A DNA stretch of 64,000 bases from Deroplatys truncata (GCA_030765065.1 CM060975.1:202282007-202346006); one strand, 5' to 3'; positions 48,508 through 60,355 are shown, numbered from the stretch's first letter. Program-made: numbers and translations. The notes: generated by a model from the sequence alone, not told the origin.

Positions 48508-49852
48508 AAAGAATTACATATGATGATATTGTAGCATTTTATTTACAATATCATAACTTTTTATGCGTGTTGCTAATCAAAAAGAGAGAAACGTGTGTTT
48601 ATATAAAATTATATTTTCCTTATCAACATTGACACATTGTGTTCAGAGATTTGGTCTGTTATAGTTCATGAAATTCATATTGTGCATTTACTTGTCAGAC
48701 TTTTTCCCTTTATTAAATTAAAATTATTGCACTAGATTTTTTGCCATTTTATTAATTCAGTTTCGTAAAATTTCTAAATTCAAACACACTTACCTCTTTG
48801 AAAATATTTTAGATTGAGATGTATTTTGTTTTCCTAAGCTAGCATACTGTTGTAAATTATGTTAAAATAATTTGGCACTTGAGTTAGAATTTGTAAACAC
48901 GAAGTGTATCCCTGTTTCATTCATGTGTACAATGTAGGTAATTTCTGACGTAATACACATTTTAGAGTTAGACAATTGCTTTAGACTTGGCTAGTCTCAT
49001 AAAAGCATCCTCAATCGAAATCTTATGATATATTTGAAATAATTATGTTGCTTTTTCATAGCGTTGCATATGTAAACGTTCCAGTTAGCACTTTCTATGG
49101 TGGCTTTTGTTAATATTGATTTTCAAATAAAAAGATATTCGTAGGCAAACTACCTGTGGTTATTCCCAGAACATCGGTAAACCATTTAACGAATTGACTG
49201 AGACACGCTCCATACAATATGACTGAAGACGTCATTGATGGGGCTGTTTACAAACAAAACTAGAAGGCAGGCTAGCAAAGGCAGACTTTATAATCGTTAT
49301 AATTTACGATATTATCGTATAACAGGAATAAACGAGGCCTGAAAACGGCGTCCACCTTGTGCTGGCGGAACAGATTGACGATATAAAGTGGAGACAGATG
49401 AATGTCGCTTGGTTTCAAACAGAATTTCCCGCAGCGCTAGCGGTCAAGGATGGTTTATGTCATTTGTATATAATAGTTGCAATGAGAGTGGTTGTGCTGC
49501 CTGGACAGACCATGTATTTCGACCAGCAGCAATTACATGTGTCAGAAGCTTGGCTTCAACTCAGGAATTTTGCCATAAATAACTTCAGCATTCTTTTTTA
49601 TCCGGTCTGCTTTGGACCCTGTTCTGATAGGGCTTATTGTCGGGTATCCACAAGCTTTTTGATGTCGACGGATAACTGCTGTTGAAATAACAGTTGGATA
49701 GACAGATACACCTTTCTAAACACCGAATAAGCTTCAAACCAAATAAAGTATGCCATGGAAAGTATTTAACTCTACAACAAACACAAACTGCTAAATTTAC
49801 ATATACGTTTACTTATAACTAGGGCCAGAATTCCTAGTTTTAACCTAATTTT
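48508..49852. other. No recognised feature
   Basis: This looks single-copy. The 108-codon ORF at 49359-49685 (MLAEQIDDIKWRQM...) has no recognised domain; its initiator is a non-ATG codon. Confidence 0.35.
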
Positions 49853-51375
49853 ACTTTCCCTACCACGTATTTAGTAGGTAGAGAAGATGCTGCATTCCAC
49901 CCAGAAATTCGATACCGAGATTTCACCGGAAATACAGGATTTTAGGTCCCCTGATACAAATAATGCATTTTAGGAAACATGTCCACGTGTGCGTCTGTGT
50001 GTCTGAACAGCATAACTAAAAAGCGAATACCAAACTTAGTATTTAAGTTCAGTATCGTTCAAGGATACAATACGAAGATTTTCAAGAAAATCCGCATCCC
50101 AACTAACCTTTATATGGAACATTTTTCGAAAATTTTGATTTTGTGAAAAATGGCACTAACGACTATGATTAAAACATTATATATTAAAGATATTTACATG
50201 ACAAATAAAATGTATATCTTATATTTTCTTGAAATAGCCTGTGCAGTCGTTTACATTCGGAAGGAGTTTTGTATAATCTTATATAACTGGTAAACGTTAG
50301 GCGACAGACGAAAACGTACTACATAAAAGGTCTGATGTATTGCACTCACATGAATTTCACTACACTTGTACAAACTATTTTTACAAACGCTTATTCTCCA
50401 TCTACTTCATGTTCATCTTATTGCTAATTTTCTTGTAGGTGCAAGGGGAATATTGTAGGCTTTAAGAGATAGTCAAATATTTTAAGAGCTGGTTGCTATG
50501 TGGAGCATTTCATTCTCTTTGCATGTTCAGGAAAAAAAATCCCATTTGATAAAGGTGTAAGTATTGGAAAATTCAAACAAATCACATGAGACAATCCATC
50601 TCTTACCGTTTACAGTTATACAAAAGTCATTCAGAATGAAGAGGACGTTTGGGATCATTACCAGAAAATTCAAGATATACATTTCATTTGCCATAAAAAT
50701 ATCTTAAACATATACTTTAATCAAAATCGTTAGAGCCTTTTTGAGAAAATAAAAATTTTCGAATGGAAAGGGTAGTCTGGGTTGTGGGATTTTCTTGAAA
50801 ACCTTCCTGTCGCATGCTTGGAAGATACTAAACTCAAACACCAAGTTTGGTATTTATCCGATTTTTCGTTTTTGAGCTATGCTGTTCACAGACACACAGA
50901 CGCACAGACGGACATGTTTCCAAAATGCTTTATTTGGAATCAGGGCTCCTCAAAACACGTATTTTCGGTGAAATCCGGTATCAAATTTTTGAATGGGAGA
51001 AAGAAGTGTAGATATCTTTAAAACACACAATTGATTTGAAAAAATTTTTTGTGGCGTAAGCCATTTCTGAGATATCCATTATTAATGGTTCGAACTGTTC
51101 ATTGCTTGGTCATTAAGTGCTGTCCACATTCAGTTGTTTCTTGGGATTGCATTGAAACAGTATGGAATTTTACAGCCAGCGTAGAGCGTCCAGTACTTAA
51201 ACATTTGAATATCGCTGTTCCCTTTGTATCTACAACGAAATGTGTAATGTAGCTATTTCTGTAAAGGCTTATTTGGATTAAAATGTAGTAGATAGAAAAA
51301 TAAGGTTGAGTAAGAATATTTTGTATAACCACTAATAAAGACAGAGGGTAGAGAAAGACATGTGAATGATTCACA
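49853..51375 (+). mobile_element. HINE-like element, old, split by a younger reverse copy
   Basis: Its sequence stops at cgtactacataaaa (about 50328) and resumes at gaagtgtagatatctttaaa (about 51004), exactly where the family consensus reads cacaaaaattgtagat. It ends tgtgaatgattcacaga. Confidence 0.75.
50331..51003 (-). mobile_element. HINE-like element nested in the 49853 copy
   Basis: It starts with tctgatgtattgcactcaca, the hairpin tail in reverse. It has several internal deletions. Its 5' end is lost near 51000. Confidence 0.7.
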
Positions 51376-51786
51376 GATTTTTTTCCTTGACATTTAATTA
51401 ACTATTTGCAAATCATTAGCATGTTTCCCATTTCCTGGGCCTAAATATACGAGTTTTATAGGGTCTTAAATGCCTAAATGAACGGTTGCGACCTAAAACT
51501 CACTATTGTCAGTTCTTCAGAGGATAAATGTTTATCCGGGACTTCCACTATTGTTGTCTCCCTTGCATCTATCAAAGCATATAAATATATACCAGCGGCT
51601 ATCCTCTGCTTGGAAATTGCTGCTCTGCCACTCTGGAGGCCTTGGATACAGATAAGAAGCTCTCCGGCCAATGGGAGTTGCATGTTCTTTGAAGTTGCAG
51701 AGAATTATTAAACGCAATCCTAGATTTGAAAACATGAAGCTGAATTGTTCACCTAGCAGGAAAATTCGCCCCAGAACCTGCAGCAA
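51376..51786. other. No recognised feature
   Basis: Several short ORFs overlap on both strands. None has a recognisable domain. Confidence 0.3.
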
Positions 51787-51795
51787 TAGCATCTA

Positions 51796-52074
51796 CATCC
51801 TCGGAGCTCAGTCGGTAGAGCATCTGCCTGCTTGTGCGAGGTGTCCCGGGTTCGATTTCCAACTGGCGAGTGCGAATTTTTCTCTAGCCATGATTAATCC
51901 TTTTGAATGTGTGGGTGATTTAATGTATAAATATCCCCCCAAAAAACCAGATATCCCATGAAAACTGTATACGAGTTAACACTATAGCCGATAGGAAATA
52001 TGTTCCAACGGTAACAGGTCGCCGATATAACCAATGCAGTTAAAGGTACGGTATAAATGAAACAATAAGAAAAT
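51796..52074 (+). repeat. SINE C (tRNA-derived) with target duplication
   Basis: It is flanked by tagcatcta (51787-51795 and 52075-52083). A box gctcagtcggtagagc and B box gggttcgatttcc lie in a good tRNA-like head. The body has gaatttttctctagcca, and the 3' part has gccgataggaaat and cggtataaatgaaac before an A-rich end. Confidence 0.9.
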
Positions 52075-52318
52075 TAGCATCTATGACCTCGTTCCAAGGA
52101 ACTTATGTTCTGTAGAGAAAACCTTTTCTTTATACAAGAATATGCTTGTATAATGGGAAATCGTTCATACCAGAAAATTTGGGCATGTACGTAGACATCT
52201 ATTATATTGCTCTCCACCCCCCAAAGAGAAAGAAAACAAAAGAGAAACCTTCTTCTTCTTTTTCCATTCAAGTTTTCGGTCAAGGAACTGTTACAGACTG
52301 AAAGCTTTCTTTTCTTTT

Positions 52319-52594
52319 TTTGTTTATTTATGGACACTCTTTAATTACTTTGGTCCTTTCGTCGCATTCTACATTGGGTATGAAATCCCGGAGATTTTAC
52401 TCAGAGGCCTCTTTATCAGGCTTGAGGTTTTTATACTGCCGTAAATCTATGACACGGGACTACCGGCTTTACTTCTCTTCCGAAGGAAGTCATGCTAAGG
52501 ATTTTTACGCCCGAAAACATCCATCGCTCTACGCCAGGTTTGAACCCGTAACCTCACGAACTAGGGCTAGCATGGTTCCTAGGCCACGGAGGAC
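52319..52594 (-). repeat. SINE B
   Basis: It has tail tttatttatggacactc, core with ttccgaaggaag, inverse B box gtttgaaccc and head ggccacggagga. The 99-codon ORF on the plus strand is its shadow. Confidence 0.85.
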
Positions 52595-52785
52595 GTATTT
52601 TCCAACCATCGTTTCCTAGGACGGTCCATGGATCATTTCCATCTACGATGGTAATTAAACACGCTTTAGGGATTCTACAGTGAAATACATCGTGTGTGCT
52701 TTCTTTAGAGTAGTTTTTGATAGTATACACTGCTGTGAAACATGCACCTTTAAATAAATCTTACTAAAATAAGAAAATCAGGAAG

Positions 52786-53067
52786 GTTGGCCCCTTGGCT
52801 TAATCGGTAGAGCATCTGCCTGTTGTGATAGAGGGTCCCAGGATCGATTCCCGGCTGGGGGGTGGGAATTTTTCTCTAGCCAAGATTGTTCCTTATCCTC
52901 CCCAGAGTCTGGAAGTATGAATGAGAGTGTGAATGTGTGTATGATCTGATTATTAAAAATCAAAAGTGCAAGAAACCCAACGGCAACAGTTACACTAGTT
53001 AACACCATTGCCAATAGGCAATACGTTCCAAAGTTAAAGACGGGGTATAAATGGAACTAAAAAAAAA
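52786..53067 (+). repeat. SINE C
   Basis: It has head cttggcttaatcggtagagc, B box ggatcgattccc, body gaatttttctctagcca and tccccagagtctggaagtat, and tail gacggggtataaatggaac followed by A9. The shared 3' end with the 51796 copy defines the family. Confidence 0.85.
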
Positions 53068-53126
53068 GTGACAATAGGAAATTACTCACGCCAATAATTT
53101 GGACATGCTTTTAGTTATCTACCGCT

Positions 53127-53470
53127 TTGTTGACAAATTACATTCATTGTCTTTCATTTCTCTTTAAACTTATTCATACTTCTTCCTCCACATACCCAGC
53201 TTATCGTTATAAAACTTTGTCCTCATCTCACAACCTTGGCACACGCTCGGAAAATCGTCACATATTTCAATACCACTTCAACCAACATCTCTATATACTC
53301 ATCATATTTCATCGTGAAGGTTATTAGGCTCTGGAATTCATTGCCTCAGGATGTCAGAGGTTGTCAGACTTTAAATGTATTTCGTCATAGGTTGCACACT
53401 GTGAAGGAAAGCTTTCGTTGTACACATAGTTGTATAGCTATATATGGTTTTTAAATACTTATTACTTTAA
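53127..53470 (+). pseudogene. LINE ORF2 C-terminal fragment
   Basis: The frame at 53236-53454 contains VIRLWNSLPQDVRGCQTLNVFRHRL, quoted here as RLWNSLPQDVRGC plus TLNVFRHRL. This is the motif near the C-terminus of CR1/L2/jockey-type ORF2 proteins. No polymerase motif is present, so it is only the 3' tail of an insertion. Confidence 0.65.
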
Positions 53471-53589
53471 TTTAGCTTTTATTTATTTTCAATTATTCTC
53501 CTAATACCTATGACCAAATAAACCCGGGGCATGTAGAATTTAAAGTTATCCGACATTCGTTTACTCAGTATAACGGAAATCCCCGTAAC

Positions 53590-53680
53590 TCACTCTAATC
53601 GAGGTTCGAAGTCGGGACTTCTTGAATGTGAGGCAGATTCGCCTCACCCACGTCACAAAGGCGGGCATTGTGCTTTTTCT
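53590..53680 (-). repeat. tRNA-like SINE head remnant
   Basis: The minus strand contains gtgaggcgaatctgcctcac and a B-box-like cttcgaacctcg. It is isolated, and no body shared with the other SINEs was found. Confidence 0.3.
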
Positions 53681-53782
53681 GTTTTGTGTTCATTTGAATG
53701 TGATTTACAAGTATCATCATTGTATTCCGAATTTTTCTCTGTGGTTGAGCGGAAAAGGCCAAATCGTCTTAGCCCTTAATGA

Positions 53783-54260
53783 ATGAACCAGCATTCTCAT
53801 CGGTCTCTCTGCAGCAAAATATTAACACACAAGAACATCGTTAGACACGTATGGACATATGGTATCCAACTTTGGGGAGCTGCTACTAACTCCAATATTG
53901 ACATCCTACCAAGATTTGAATCTAGATCTCTTCGTTGTCTGGTAAGTGCACCATGGTACGTCTCCAACGCCACGCTACATCTCAACAATAAAAGAAGAAA
54001 TTACCTCTCACAGTCTTCGGTATCGCCAACGGTTAGGTAACCATCCGAACTCTCTTTCCATCAATCTATAGTACCACGATTGGCCGTCTACAGCGCTGTA
54101 ACACTTTGAATTTAGCATTCCGCTTTACCTACCTTTGGTGTTCCAAACATTACTTCTAACCCATTTGCTAAATATTAAGAACAGATTGTAAATTTGCAGT
54201 TAATTTAATAAAAATTAATGAATACATAAATATATATGTATATATATATATATATAAGAA
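53783..54260 (+). pseudogene. Jockey-like LINE 3' end
   Basis: The plus-strand frame reads KILTHKNIVRHVWTYGIQLW, then GAATNSNIDILPRFESRSLR and APWYVSNATLH, the highly typical thumb/C-terminal region of jockey-clade reverse transcriptases. After a frame change near 53990 it continues RQRLGNHPNSLSINL. An A-rich stretch and (TA)n (54232-54256) follow, as expected of the 3' end. It is 5'-truncated and broken. Confidence 0.8.
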
Positions 54261-54422
54261 ATACTTTCTCTACCTGCTATTAATGGGTTCTAGAAAATAT
54301 ATAAGACCGCAATCTTAATATACCTGTGTACATATGTGGTAAGCTAGTATGTATATATGTCACATCTGCTCCCAAACCATCCAAAATTGACAGACTAATT
54401 GCTTGTATCTCGAGGAAAAAAA

Positions 54423-55190
54423 TCTAATGTATTACATTCACATGACTTTCTCTACCCTCTGTCGCCTACTAGGGGTGTAAAAATTATTCTTATAAAAGTT
54501 TCTTTTCCTATCTGCTTCATTATAATCGAGATAACCAGTACACATTTCGTTATAGATACACAGATAACAGCGATAGTCAAATGTTTAAGAACTGGACGCT
54601 ATATGCTGACCTTAAAAATTCCATACTGTTTCGATGACATCGCGAGAAAGAAAATCCACAGGACTTTAAAAAAATGATTAAGTATTGAGTAACTCAAACC
54701 ATAAGTAACGAATATCTCGGAAATGGCTTATGCCACAAAAAATTATTTGAAATAAATTGTGTGCTTTAAAGAGACCGACTTTTTTTGTGGTACGTTTACC
54801 TCTATCGCTTAACGTTTACCAGTTATACAAGATTATAGAAATTTCCTTCGGAATGATGAGGACCTTACAGGCTATTCATAGAAAATTCAAGAAACATATT
54901 TTATTTGTCATGTAAATATATTTAATATATGGTATTTTAATCAAAATCGTTACAGCCATTTTTGGGGAAATCAAACAGGGGTGGAGGTATTATGGTATTG
55001 GTATTTATGTGGCATTTCTTTTTTGAATTATGCTGTTCACAGATACACATATAGGCTTTTTTCCAAACATGCTTTTATGGATTCAGAGGACCTCAAAACA
55101 TGTACTTCCGGTGAAATCTCGATAGATCGAATTTTTTGGGTGGAAAGCAATACCTTCTCTACATAATAGGTAAGCGGTAGCGACAAGTAA
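54423..55190 (-). mobile_element. HINE-like element, old
   Basis: It has left end tctaatgtattacattcaca and right end gtagcgacaagtaaa. It carries internal deletions, including most of the microsatellite area. Confidence 0.65.
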
Positions 55191-55362
55191 AACTATGAAT
55201 GCTAAACATCCTTGGCGCACTCATTGTAGTACAGAATAAGAAATTTAAAAATCTGATGTGTTGCATTCACATAACTTTCACTACTCTTGTACAAAGTATT
55301 TTTACAAAAGCTTATGCTCCATCTTCTTATTGTAGTTTTCTTGTAGGTGCAAGGTGAAACGG

Positions 55363-56042
55363 CAACTGTAGGCCGAGCCCGAGAACTGTAATTATAGATA
55401 ATTTATTAATTAATTTTTATTGATGTTAAATCATACTATGTACATATCATTTACTTATACTGCTTGTATAGTTTAAGAAGGGTGATTTAACGTTATGTAT
55501 GTATCTAGGTTACTAATATTAGAAGAGTTATAAATGGATCTGCTAGGAACAAATTCGAGGCATTTAATTTTGGCATTTTGTCATTTGTGGGCAGGGAGAG
55601 ATGCTGCAGGATGTGTGAGAGATATCGCGCCAAAAGGGAATAAAGACAGTTTTCGAAACACACCTAAGAACCGCTACTCGTAAAGAGATAATAAGCATAT
55701 TTAAACTTCGTGTCATATCCTCGCCGTGTTTTAACAACGGTGGACAGTATTTTAACGGCGGTAATATCAGTGTTGTATACTACGTGGAGTAGTTAAATTA
55801 AAGAAATGGCAGTGTCATCTTTTCGTAACCAAAGCACGTCTATTTCTCGTTTTTACCAGACCCGAGGTCTACGCTTCCTTTACCAAGGATACGTCCATGC
55901 TCCCACCTAGTTTTAAAGAAAATTACTGCAGCTAGCCGAGGACAAAATTGCAGAGAACCAGCACACTGCGAACATCTGGAGCCACCATGGAGGATGCAGC
56001 AAGGTAAGCCGCGAGCAACGGACAGGAGGAGGTGACTGCCGC
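55363..56042. mobile_element. Unclassified 680-bp insertion
   Basis: It is bounded by AAACGG (55357-55362 and 56043-56048) within a HINE. It has no terminal inverted repeats and no ORF of note. It may be a solo LTR or a retroposed fragment; I cannot assign it. Confidence 0.5.
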
Positions 56043-56640
56043 AAACGGGAATATAGCAGGCTTTAAGCGATAGTCAAATCTCTTATTTCATTCTCTTTGC
56101 ATGTCCAGGACATGAAAAAAGAAAGAAGAAAAAACAAAGAATAGCGAATTTTCATTTGAGGAAAAGCATAAGTATTGGTAACTTGAAACAAATAACAAGA
56201 AATATTTCGGAAATAGTTCAATCGGCCCCTCAAAAAGTACATTATAAATTGTGCGTTTTAACGAAATCTATATTTTTTGTTACTAAAACTTTGTTAATCT
56301 CTTACGGTTTACGGTTATGCAAAAGTATTACAGAATAAAGAGGATTTTTGGGGACATTCCCAGAAAATTCATGATATACATTTCATTTTTCATTATCTAA
56401 AACGTATGATATTTTAATCAAAATCATTAGAGCCATTTTTAAGAAAATTAAAATGTTCGAAAAATGTTCCACGTAAAGGGTAGTCTGGGTTGGGGAGAGG
56501 ATTTTCTTGAAAATCTTCGTGTCGCATCCTTGTAAGATACTGAACCTAAATACCAAGTTTGGTATTTTTCCGATTTTTCGGTTTTGAGTTATGCTGTTCA
56601 CTGACACACACACGGACCTTTTTCTAAAAACGCTTTTTAT

Positions 56641-57562
56641 TTCTCTACTACGTATAGTAAGTAGGGGAAGTATTGTATTCCACCCAAAAATTCGATACCG
56701 AGATTTCACCGGAAATACATGTTTTGAGATCCCCTGAATCCAAAAAAAGCATTTTTGGAAACATGTCCGTGTGTCTGTCTGTCTGTGAGTCTGTCTGTCT
56801 GTCTGCCTGTATGTCCGTCTGTGAACAGCATAACTCAGAAACGAACAGTCGGATAAACACCAAACTTGGTATTTAGGTTCAGTATCTTCCAGAGATGCGA
56901 CACGAAGGTTTACAAGAAAATCTCCCCACCCCAGAGTACCCTTTACATGGAACATTTTTCGAAAATTTTAATTGTCTCAAAAATGGCTCTAACAATTTTC
57001 ATTAAAATATCATATGTTTAAGATACTTTCATGACAAAATGTATATCTTGAATTTTCTGGGAATGTCTCCAGAAGTATTCTTCATTGTGAACGACTTTTG
57101 CATAACTGGTAAACCATAAGAGATAGACAAAAGTTTACTACACAAAAAATGTAGATCGCGTTAAAATACACAATTTATGTCATACGTTTTTGTTGTTGAG
57201 CGGACCATTTTCGAGATATTGCTTGTTATTCCCTTAAAATTTTCAATACTTATTTTCTCAAATGGGAATTCGTTATTCATTTTTTTGTCTTGGATATACA
57301 AGGAGTATTAATCTGTGGAAAAGGGAATAGTGCTGCACCTAGCAACCAGCTATTAAGACATATTATGTGCTTAAAGGCTACTGTATTTCGATACTGCCCT
57401 TGTAAATATATATTCCACTTATATCTACAAGAAAATTAGCAATAAGATAGAGTCTGCAAATGTTTATCTCGATTAACATGAAGCAGATGGAGAATAAGCG
57501 GTTGTAAAAATAGTTTGTACAAGAGTAGATAGAGATAGTCATGTGAGTGTAATACATCAGAT
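56641..57562 (+). mobile_element. HINE-like element, young, nested
   Basis: It runs from ttctctactacgtatagtaa to aatacatcaga. The microsatellite is a GTCT-type array (about 56770-56822). The antisense frame, read on the minus strand from 56955, is open for 190 codons across this copy and its junction with the host element. Confidence 0.8.
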
Positions 57563-57672
57563 TTGTTTTATTCAGGGGGACTCAAAACATGTATTTCCGG
57601 TGAAATCTCAGTGTATAATTTTTGGGTGGAATGCAATGCTTCCCCTATTTACTATACGTAGTAGAGAAAGTA

Positions 57673-58429
57673 AAAATTATTATACAGTAACTAAGACTTA
57701 AAGCAGAGTATACTCTCATACAAAGAGAGTTGTGAGATTGTCGACCTGTGCGAAAAGTTAGTAGCGTTGCTTGAGAAAGCCCAAGAAGCTGCTGCCCCAC
57801 CTAGCCCTTAGTCATACATCAGAACACCCCATGCATGCCACTAATATATCATAGCAAGCAGAACAATAGCTTATTAGTATGACGAAAACTTGATCAAGTT
57901 ACATGCAGTCCCCTCCGGCGTCACGGAGTGGGGAAGTTAACCGCTTTGCCCGACTATAATGAGCCGGAAACTAAGCAGAACGCTTGCCAGTTAAACATTT
58001 TAAACTTTTATCTTATCTTTTAGTTTGTGGGGGCGTGTGGGTTGCTATCTCAAGTAAATCATCTCATTACCTAGGAATTATCAACTTCAAAATGAAGTCG
58101 TCGTTTCTAATGCTCCCCATATGGCCTATATGACCTTCAGAGGATACCTCATGTCACCAAGCGATGATTGGAGACATTTGGCACTCAGAGGGCCGAATTC
58201 ATTGCCTCCTATGGAAGGGATATAATAAGGATGGCGATGGATTGAGAGGACATACAGCTTTTACCGTGGACTCCGAACCACGTTGGACCTTGCGGATACT
58301 TCACATGAGCAAGTCAGAAGTGAAGGCATGGATAGGGCTAACTTAAAATCGCTACCCCAGAACCGGGAATCGAACCCCAGATCCTCAGCATAAGAGCCCA
58401 AAAGAAACCAGTGGTTCAAGCGATAACGA
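57673..58429. other. Unrecognised, with a minus-strand tRNA-like head
   Basis: On the minus strand about 58400-58345 reads tgaggatctggggttcgatt then cccggttctgggg, a strong B box in a SINE-like head. No other copy is seen in the window. The rest is unassigned. Confidence 0.35.
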
Positions 58430-58665
58430 TTCTCATCTTTCGTCCTGTCAACCTTCAGTTGTTTCTCGCGATTGCATAGAAGCAGTAGGGAATTTCTAAG
58501 GCCAGCATATAGCATCCAGTTCTTAGATATCCGACTATCTGTTCCCTTTGTATCTATAACGAAATGTGTAATGTAACTATTTCTGCAAAGGCTTATTTGG
58601 ATTAAAATGTAATAGATAGAAAAACAAGCTTTAGTAAGAATAATTAGTATGCACACTAACAAACG
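58430..58665 (+). mobile_element. HINE-like 3'-part fragment, old
   Basis: It contains tttctcgcgattgcatagaa, cgaaatgtgtaatgtaacta and ggattaaaatgtaatagata, then breaks off before the terminal hairpin at the edge of the minisatellite. Confidence 0.6.
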
Positions 58666-60275
58666 CTTAAGGGCTCCTGTCGCAATTATAAAGGCAATAG
58701 TAGCTTATATAGAGGAATTCTGGTTCAGTTTTTTGGGATATATGGGAAAGGATAGGGAAAACGAGGGTAGATGCGGGGGTTCAAGGAGGAAAATGGGTTT
58801 ATATGGGAGAGATAGGGAATACGACGACTGATACTAGGCTACACAGGGGTTGAAGGAGGGAAGTGCATTTATATAGAAGAGATAGTGGAGAGGTGATAGG
58901 CTAGACAGGGCTCTAGGAGTAGAGTATGTCTTTTATATGGGGGAAGTAGAATACGAGGAGAAGTGCTAGGCTAGATAGAGGTTGAGGAGTAGAGTATGCG
59001 TTTACAGGGAAACGATAGGGAAAACGAGGAGAGCTGTTAGACTAGACAGGGCTTGAAGGCTAGAATAAACCTTTTATATGACATAAATAGCAAATGGAGG
59101 AAAGGTATTAGGCTACGAGAGTTTGAGTATGTGTTTATAAGGAGAAACGAGAAAACGGTGAGAGATGCTGTGCTAGGATAGACAGGTGTTAAAGGTAGAA
59201 TGTGTTTTATATAGGTTAGATAGGAAACCAAGGAGGGATGCTCAGCTAGAAACGGGTAGGAGGGAATGCGCTTTATGAGAGGTACGGGATACGGGGAGAA
59301 GTGCTAGGACAGACAGAGGTTTAGAGTAGAGTATGCGTTTATATGTTTGAGGGGTATAGGAACAGGAGGAGGGGTGTTAGGCCAGACAGAGGTTGAGGAG
59401 TAGAGTATGGTTTATATGAGAGGTATAGGAAAACGAGGAGAGGTGTTAGGCTAAACAGAGGTCGAGGAGTAGAGTATGCTTTATATGAGAGGTATAGGAA
59501 AACGAGGAGAGGTATTAGGTTGGGAGAGTTTGAGTATGCGTTTATAAGGAGAGACGAGTAAACGGAGAGATATCCTATGCTAGGATAGACAGGTGTTAAA
59601 GGTATAATACGTTTTATATAGGTTAGATAGGAAACCAAGGAGGGATGCTCAGCTAGAAACGGGTAGGAGGGAATGCGCTTTATGAGAGGTACGGGATACG
59701 GGGAGAAGTGCTAGGACAGACAGAGGTTTAGAGTAGAGTATGCGTTTATATGTTTGAGGGGTATAGGAACAGGAGGAGGGGTGTTAGGGCAGACAGAGGT
59801 TGAGGAGTAGAGTATGGTTTATATGAGAGGTATAGGAAAACGAGGAAAGGTGTTAGGCTAAACAGAGGTCCAGGAGTAGAGTATGCTTTATATGAGAGGT
59901 ATAGGAAAACGAGGAGAGGTATTAGGTTGGGAGAGTTTGAGTATGCGTTTATAAGGAGAGACGAGTAAACGGAGAGATATCCTTTGCTAGGATAGACAGG
60001 TGTTAAAGATATAAGGTGTTTTATATAGGTTAGATAGGAAACCAAAGAGATACTCAACTGGACAGGGAAGGAGGGAAGACGCTTTATGAGAGGCAGGGGA
60101 TACGCGGAGAGGTGCTAGACTAGACAGTGGTTGAGAGTAGAAAATGCGTTTGTATGTATGAGAAGTATAGGAACAGGAGGAGAGGTGTTAGGCTAGACAG
60201 ATACTGAAGGATTAGGAATATGGGTTTATATACAGAAGAGATAGGGAATAGGAGGGGAGGTGCTAGACTTTGAAA
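58666..60275. repeat. Minisatellite 1: ~70-bp units with a 407-bp higher-order repeat
   Basis: Units resemble tataggaaaacgaggagagg ... gctagacagaggttgaggag ... agagtatgcgtttatat, with spacing near 69 bp where best preserved (59418 to 59487). A higher-order period of 407 bp is visible: tgctaggatagacaggtgtt recurs at 59171, 59578 and 59985. The outer units are more diverged. Long proline/leucine/serine ORFs on the minus strand are caused by the periodicity. Confidence 0.9.
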
Positions 60276-60355
60276 GTGACTTTAGACGAGAACTTCCTAG
60301 AAAGCTGTTTGTGTTAATGCTAGGACAATAAATTCTAGACATGCCCGTCACGTAA

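Larger units (their letters stand above)
55252..57672 (-). mobile_element. HINE-like element with two insertions
   Basis: It has 3' tail tctgatgtgttgcattcaca at 55252 and 5' end tatacgtagtagagaaagta at 57672. The element is split by an unclassified 680-bp insertion (55363-56042) and by a plus-strand HINE (56641-57562). Register is kept across both. Confidence 0.75.

Noticed and set aside
51796-51870. Possible functional tRNA gene
   Set aside because: Good A and B boxes, but it is the head of SINE C, with a shared body, A-rich tail and flanking target duplication; the 52786 copy confirms the family.
56383-56955. 190-codon minus-strand ORF
   Set aside because: It joins the antisense of a young HINE to its host copy across an insertion junction; treated as a family property (see findings) and not as a gene.
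5041-57562. CRISPR-like or bacterial content suggested by regularly repeated sequence
   Set aside because: Repeats are dispersed transposons and minisatellites without unique equal-length spacers, and gene density and element types are those of an animal genome.
59339-60057. Two minus-strand ORFs of about 100 codons encoding near-identical proteins (MVSYLTYIKR...)
   Set aside because: They are the two copies of the 407-bp block of a minisatellite, with no start context, promoter or domain.
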